64,000 nucleotides of DNA from Arctopsyche grandis (taxonomy: Eukaryota > Arthropoda > Insecta > Trichoptera > Hydropsychidae), in the NCBI RefSeq assembly GCF_051622035.1, contig NC_135355.1, positions 31,994,986-32,058,985 of the forward strand, given 5' to 3'. Made by a program: the position numbers and the translations under genes. Shown here one piece after another: positions 59,248 through 64,000 of the stretch. A model generated the notes under the pieces. It was not told the DNA's origin. It ran no database searches and saw nothing but the letters and a program-made list of their open reading frames with translations. Numbering within the stretch: position 1 is the first letter of the stretch; each line of letters opens with the position of its first letter.

Positions 59248-59768
59248 AAAGGCCCGTTTATATTATCCAGCACGCCAACAGGTCGGCACAGCAACGCACG
59301 GAAAAGACTACTTCTATTTATACTACATAGCATCGCTCGCTTTCAACATATTCATACTTGTTTTGGGGCAAGGCAAAATCGGCTTACACTTAGATAACAG
59401 AGCGCGACGATACGGCGCAACATTGTTTGCGTCGTATCGTCGCATCAATATCGCCACAATATGATGTATCCGAAAATATTCATATGCGTATAGCAGCACT
59501 TTCGTTATTACGGGTGCACTCGTCACAAAATGCTTGAATATTTCCACAATGGCCAAAGAAAAATGATTCTGCTTGATACGTTTTGGTGACATTTACTGAT
59601 GTATAATATGAATAGATTGTGTTGGTTGCTGCTGTTTCAGATACGCCACGTATACCTTACGAAATATGTATATGAATGTGTCCGTATAGAGTGTACTTAT
59701 TAATATTTGTCGCACTACTGTTTATGTGCATTTGTCGGCTTGAGTTATACTGGTATAAACGAACCTTT
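59248..59768 (+). mobile_element. TTATCC-type MITE, copy 6, nearly complete
   Basis: Starts AAAGGCCCGTTTATATTATC and ends TATAAACGAACCTTT. An internal hairpin pairs 59405-59420 with 59426-59442 (CGACGATACG arms). The cleanest copy in the window. Target duplication not clear. Confidence 0.7.
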
Positions 59769-59805
59769 GTCGGTATACTTTTGTACATACTTACATACAT
59801 ACATT

Positions 59806-61386
59806 CAGTGGCGGACTGGGACTGAAATCAGTGCATGCCAGGAGTCAAAGGGGGCCCCACCCAGGGTTAAAAAAAATTGTCCCCCCCCCACATATAACAA
59901 AATTTTCTTCTTTCCATCACGCTAAAAATCAAGGGCAAAAAATAAATAAAATTTTCAAAAATGGGAATAAACAAATTTAGGTACAAGAAAAATGGCAAAA
60001 GCAATATATGTAGATCCATAAATTACATTGTATATTTCGTTTTAATCCTTGTCCTAGGTAAATAGAATGCATCATAAAAGAATGCGGCATAAAAGCGGCT
60101 TTTACTTTCGGTAGAAAACAATCAGGGACGTCATTTCAGCTTTTGCCTGGGGGGCAGGCAAAGATTGGTCAAATTGAATTTTTTTTCAAAAAATCTTTTT
60201 TATATCGGAATAAAAATTGAAAATATACAATATGAAAAAATAAGCTTATTTTTGAAAAAATATATATAAAAATATTTTATGTAAAAAGCCAAAAAAGCGC
60301 CGCAGGCGAAAATTTTTTTCCAAAAATCTTCACATGGTCGCAAAACAAAAGTCGACCATCAAAATGTATCAGTATATAAAAAAAATATACAAACTTTCGG
60401 AAAAATAAACGATACACATTTGAGACAAAATAAAGTAAAGGCGACCTTTCTAACGATTCGCTCAATGGGATAAACAGTTTCTAAGAATGTTACCCAAGGC
60501 ATACCACTTAAAAACCAAAATATATTTGCTTCAAAATAATAAAATCTTTTTTTTTCAAAGCACATAGCAGCGATTATTTTATTAGTTACACAAAAGTAAC
60601 ATAATATAAGAAATAAACGCAGCATTCATAGATCCATAGTATCTCATTAATCATTAAATTCATAATATTTTCTAAATTCACCTATTCCTTAATTTAGGGG
60701 GGCGAGTGCCCCCCCCAAATTACGTCCCTGAAAACAAAAAATGCATAATATTTTCAATTAATGTTAATCGAAAATCGAGATTTTGGGGAGGGGCCCCTAT
60801 CCTATGTTTCTATATACATGGATGTGTCTAGATTAGGAATAGATTTTATATTCGGAAACTGTTTAAAATTGTGTATTTAAATCTTACTATATCGTCGAAG
60901 TATAATCAAATGTTATTTTGAAAGTATGTATGAAGTAAATTTAAATCGCTGGTTGATGATGAATCGTCCTATCAAAATTGTTTTAAGCAATTCAGTTTAT
61001 ATTATTCACGGAAATTTGTTTATTCCCATTTTTATTTCATTAGGTAGTTGTTACATAGGTTGGAAATATTAAATAACCTTGAGATTGGAAATGGGCCCGG
61101 TAAAAGGGCCCACGCAAATGTTGAAACTTACATTTCGAGCCTAATAAAAAAAGTTAACCGATCCTTGGGCTGTTAAAGCAGGTATTAGTTGTTTGTGTAT
61201 ATCGTAAGAAATTTGTTTTGTTGAAATACCCAAACTCTAGGTCCCAAAGTGCAATATCCTATAAAGTTTTACACACGTGAAATAGTTAAAAAGTTATTTA
61301 ATTTTACTGAGGGCCCATATTTTCTAACGGATAGTGGGGCCCACATGCCATCGGGCATGTACGCTTGTATGGCCAGTCCGCCACTG
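59806..61386. mobile_element. Non-autonomous hAT element with perfect 8-bp target duplication
   Basis: The termini are CAGTGGCGGACTGG on the left and its exact complement on the right. Both sides are flanked by the same 8 bp, CATACATT (59798-59805 and 61387-61394). Just inside the ends both arms carry GGGGCCCCA-like G/C blocks. The 1581-bp body has no transposase-like ORF. A second element (60123-60730) is nested inside. Confidence 0.9.
60123..60730. mobile_element. hAT-type MITE nested inside the 59806-61386 element
   Basis: Ends are CAGGGACGTCATTT on the left and the complement of CAGGGACGTAATTT on the right. The flanks AAAACAAT (60115-60122) and AAAACAAA (60731-60738) match in 7 of 8 positions, as expected for a hAT duplication with one later change. 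The 608 bp inside are A/T-rich with runs of G next to both ends and no recognisable coding region. Confidence 0.75.
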
Positions 61387-61444
61387 CATACATTGTATAA
61401 TGCGTTTGGATATGTACACAGTTAGTCATACTGTCGATTTAGGG

Positions 61445-62363
61445 CAGTGGTTGGCACGCAGGCTTTTTATATTTGCAAAATTATTCTATTGGTCTATTTA
61501 TTAAATATAGATGCAGTAGACAAGGTTTTTCAATTAAAAATATAATATGTATTTTAATAAACTAAATCACAATAAAATAAATTAACATGTATGTATGAAC
61601 TGTGTATTGTAATAAAATAAATCAATAACAATGTAAATATTTTTGTGTTTAATATTGTATATAAGATCCGTTGTTTCCTTTTTCTCTTTGTCGGGGAGGT
61701 TTACATACATATATCTACTTTTGTATTAAGGCTTGCACTCACTTTTAGGGTGGAAACACACTGAGTAGTGTGGGACGACACGTCCTACTGTTTTTGCTTC
61801 AGCTTCCCGCTGTGACCGTAAACAGTGGGTGTTCCCCGAATAGAATTCGGGTGTAGTTGCACGTGCAGAATGCACATGTTTGTCGCACGTGTATGCATAT
61901 CCATATGCAACCGCCAAGTTTCTCCTACATTTATTCAAATATGGGATCACTGTCAAGCAAGGATAAAATATCACCGAAAATACTCCAGGGGGAAATTTGG
62001 GACGGTGTACCATGTATATGGGCTAGGGGTGCTGCGTTTTTTTCGCATGTTTAAAAGTATCTAAAAATAACACGTACCACGTCCCACTCAGTGTGTTTTC
62101 GCCCTTAACGACATCGGTACGTCATTATTTATATTTTTTAAATATTCGGCTCATTTGAGAGTATTCTTTTAAAATAATATGAAGATCCCTGCTGGCAGGT
62201 AAATAATATCTTGCTTAAAGAAAAAAGTATTTAGTTTACAGTAATTTATTAAATAAGTAACAATATCAATTTTTGACTGGTATTCGTCGTTCTTTAGTCG
62301 AAAAAAAAAGTTCACGCCCTAAATATAAACTACGCCTGAAAAGAGCCCGCGTGGCAACCACTG
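61445..62363. mobile_element. Non-autonomous hAT element with perfect 8-bp target duplication
   Basis: Left end CAGTGGTTGGCACGC and right end complement of CAGTGGTTGCCACGC differ by one base. The duplication ATTTAGGG is exact on both sides (61437-61444 and 62364-62371). Length is 919 bp, of which 357 bp are a separate nested MITE. No transposase is present. Confidence 0.9.
61748..62104. mobile_element. PIF/Harbinger-like MITE nested in the 61445 hAT element
   Basis: Terminal repeats are GGGTGGAAACACACTGAG and the complement of GGGCGAAAACACACTGAG. Each is flanked by TTA (61745-61747 and 62105-62107). The 3-bp TTA duplication is the PIF/Harbinger hallmark. The second arm repeats a GGGACG motif near each end. 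The ORFs inside are not recognisable and are treated as chance. Confidence 0.7.
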
Positions 62364-62840
62364 ATTTAGGGTGACCTGTTACTATGGCAAACTCGTATAT
62401 GAAAAAAAATAGGTATATATGCACAATTCATGTAGCGATATTCCAGAGTTTCAGTCCGAACTTCTTCTGAAGATTATTGCATATAGAGCCTTCAGTGACG
62501 ATTAGTTTTTATTAGGATTATCTTTTTTTATTGTTCCACAGGGCGTGTTAAGGGTTGAAGTGTCGACGATATTGCCAACGCGTGCGCGCGCACGTACCGA
62601 ATTCCCAAATAATTCCATTATGCGAGCGTTGCAAATAAATCAAAATAATTGGATCTCAACCCCCAAGCACCCCCATCCTCTGTATACTCCGTCCTCGTGC
62701 ACCCCCATGGTTCTTGCGCGTAGTAAAAATCGCCCGTTTCGTTACAAATTTCCACCAGTCCAGACGTTTAACGATGTCCATTAGATAGAAGAGATGGGGG
62801 CGCGCTATGTGTTTGCTTGCCATCGTCGGCAAAGGGTTAA

Positions 62841-63751
62841 CCCTTTGAGTGCTGACGTCTTTTCTGTTGAAAGCCCGCCACGCTGAAAATTTCGCCAACA
62901 TTTCCAATTAGAATTATTTTGAAATCCAATAGAAAGCAAGGATAAAAATTGTAGCTAATCCAAACAAACAAACCCTAGATCACTACCACAACACTAAAGG
63001 TGTGTTTAAACTCTGTATTATATCTTGCAACAATATAAAATAAGCAAAATAAGTCTATTAATGAATGTATTATTCCAAAACTAGTTCCATCTTCTTCATT
63101 GTTGTTAAAATGAAAATGCTCACAATCTAAATGCCAAGCTACAATCTAAAATACTCAGCAGCTAGGGGTTTCCATCGGGAAATTCTGCTATGGTTATAAA
63201 TTCCGGTGTAAACCAGTCTTTATAAACGTTGACAAATTAATTACACGACCCATGTTCAATGTATTTTTACTTTATCTATGTACGTAGTAACAATAGATGA
63301 AGTTTTGTGATCATGCGAAAATTCGAACTCGAGATTTTGACTGATTCGAACTCAGAATCGATCACTGATCACGTTTTCATGATCTAGAAAACATGTGTGT
63401 GTGTGTGTGTGTGTCTGTGTGTGTGTGTGTATTTTGGGGATATTTTAAACACCGTTAGTCCTATCGAACTGAAACTTAGTATCGGTTACTGAAATTCTTA
63501 TCGACACGACGTAAATTTTTTTCAAATTTTTAAGTTGACCGGAAATGGTACCTCCCCTTATAGGTGTCCTCTTTTTTTAAGTTTTTGAATTCCAATTTTT
63601 TTTCAATGCTTGGTGGGTAGTATTCTTGTTTACTTTGTACATGCTCAAAATACAACGCCTATGGACTTGTTGGAAAAACAAGTCCATAGGTTTTTCAGGC
63701 CTATGGACTTGTTGGAAAAACGTCGATTGGCGTTGGTCAGCATTCAAAGGG
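62841..63751 (-). mobile_element. TTAA-flanked piggyBac-type element, second copy
   Basis: Bounded by TTAA (62837-62840 and 63752-63755) with the same CCCTTTGA-GTGCTG termini as 38579-39350, in inverted orientation. The 62870-63270 part aligns to the right half of that copy. The other half differs and contains a GT microsatellite (63392-63431) and a local duplication of CCTATGGACTTGTTGGAAAA. Confidence 0.65.
63392..63431. repeat. GT microsatellite
   Basis: GT run with one GTCT interruption inside the piggyBac-type element 62841-63751. Confidence 0.9.
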
Positions 63752-64000
63752 TTAATAAACTATTAATTCAGTTTGCCGGACGCTCGCCGGCCATGTTCGC
63801 TTTCGGTGTAACTTCGGTGCCTCGACTTCAATTTGTTACGGACCGAACCTCGGGATTGACACTGACAGATTAATTTGCTTTCCTTTTAACCCTTAATAGG
63901 CTTATGGCGACTTTCATTTCAACCCCTCCCTCGTTCGCCTTCTACTTTCTTTCTAGAATTTCTCGGGCCCGTCGCAGGACATCATTCGTTTTCAGCTTAG

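Overview
This window looks like nuclear DNA of an insect. It is strongly AT-rich and crowded with small transposable elements and with short ACATATGT/CATA-type runs. It holds two clear, intron-containing, conserved eukaryotic genes. Insect affinity is inferred from the USP39 protein, which reads like insect orthologues, from the very short introns (mostly 69-90 bp), and from a short degenerate run of the insect telomere unit TTAGG. I cannot fix the order from sequence alone. No bacterial-type operon, CRISPR array or rRNA is present.

Host genes lie in one island. TXNL1 (thioredoxin-like protein 1, 6 exons, 286 aa) is on the minus strand at 43024-45540. USP39 (Sad1-type tri-snRNP spliceosome factor, 10 exons, 488 aa) is on the plus strand at 48819-50957. 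They are head to head, with about 3.3 kb between them that is filled by a 52-bp tandem repeat and a composite transposon carrying a solo LTR. Exon phases close exactly for both genes. A CpG-rich block at 52880-53148 ending in a GTGAGT donor looks like the promoter/first exon of a further gene to the right.

The rest (1-43 kb and 53-64 kb) is repeat landscape, probably intergenic or large introns. I resolve several families by copies, termini and target-site duplications (TSDs): (a) a TAG-ended hAT-type MITE with perfect 8-bp duplications at 2280, 13797 and 56999; (b) larger hAT-type elements at 59806 and 61445 with perfect 8-bp duplications, each with another element nested inside; (c) TTAA-flanked piggyBac-type elements (3315, 22657, 38579, 62841); (d) a deleted Tigger/pogo element with a broken DDE transposase (39975-41084); (e) solo LTRs at 3922-4470 and 47677-48152 with 4-bp duplications; (f) an abundant tRNA-derived SINE family; (g) 5'-truncated non-LTR retrotransposons with recognisable reverse-transcriptase ends; (h) fold-back elements, the most striking having 89-nt arms (36004-36222).

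No obviously new cellular system is visible. The most notable points are the layered transposon nests, target preference and possible self-insertion of the TAG-ended family, the long-hairpin elements, a piggyBac-type element that appears to keep only the two ends of its coding region, and an unusual CPPC redox motif in TXNL1.
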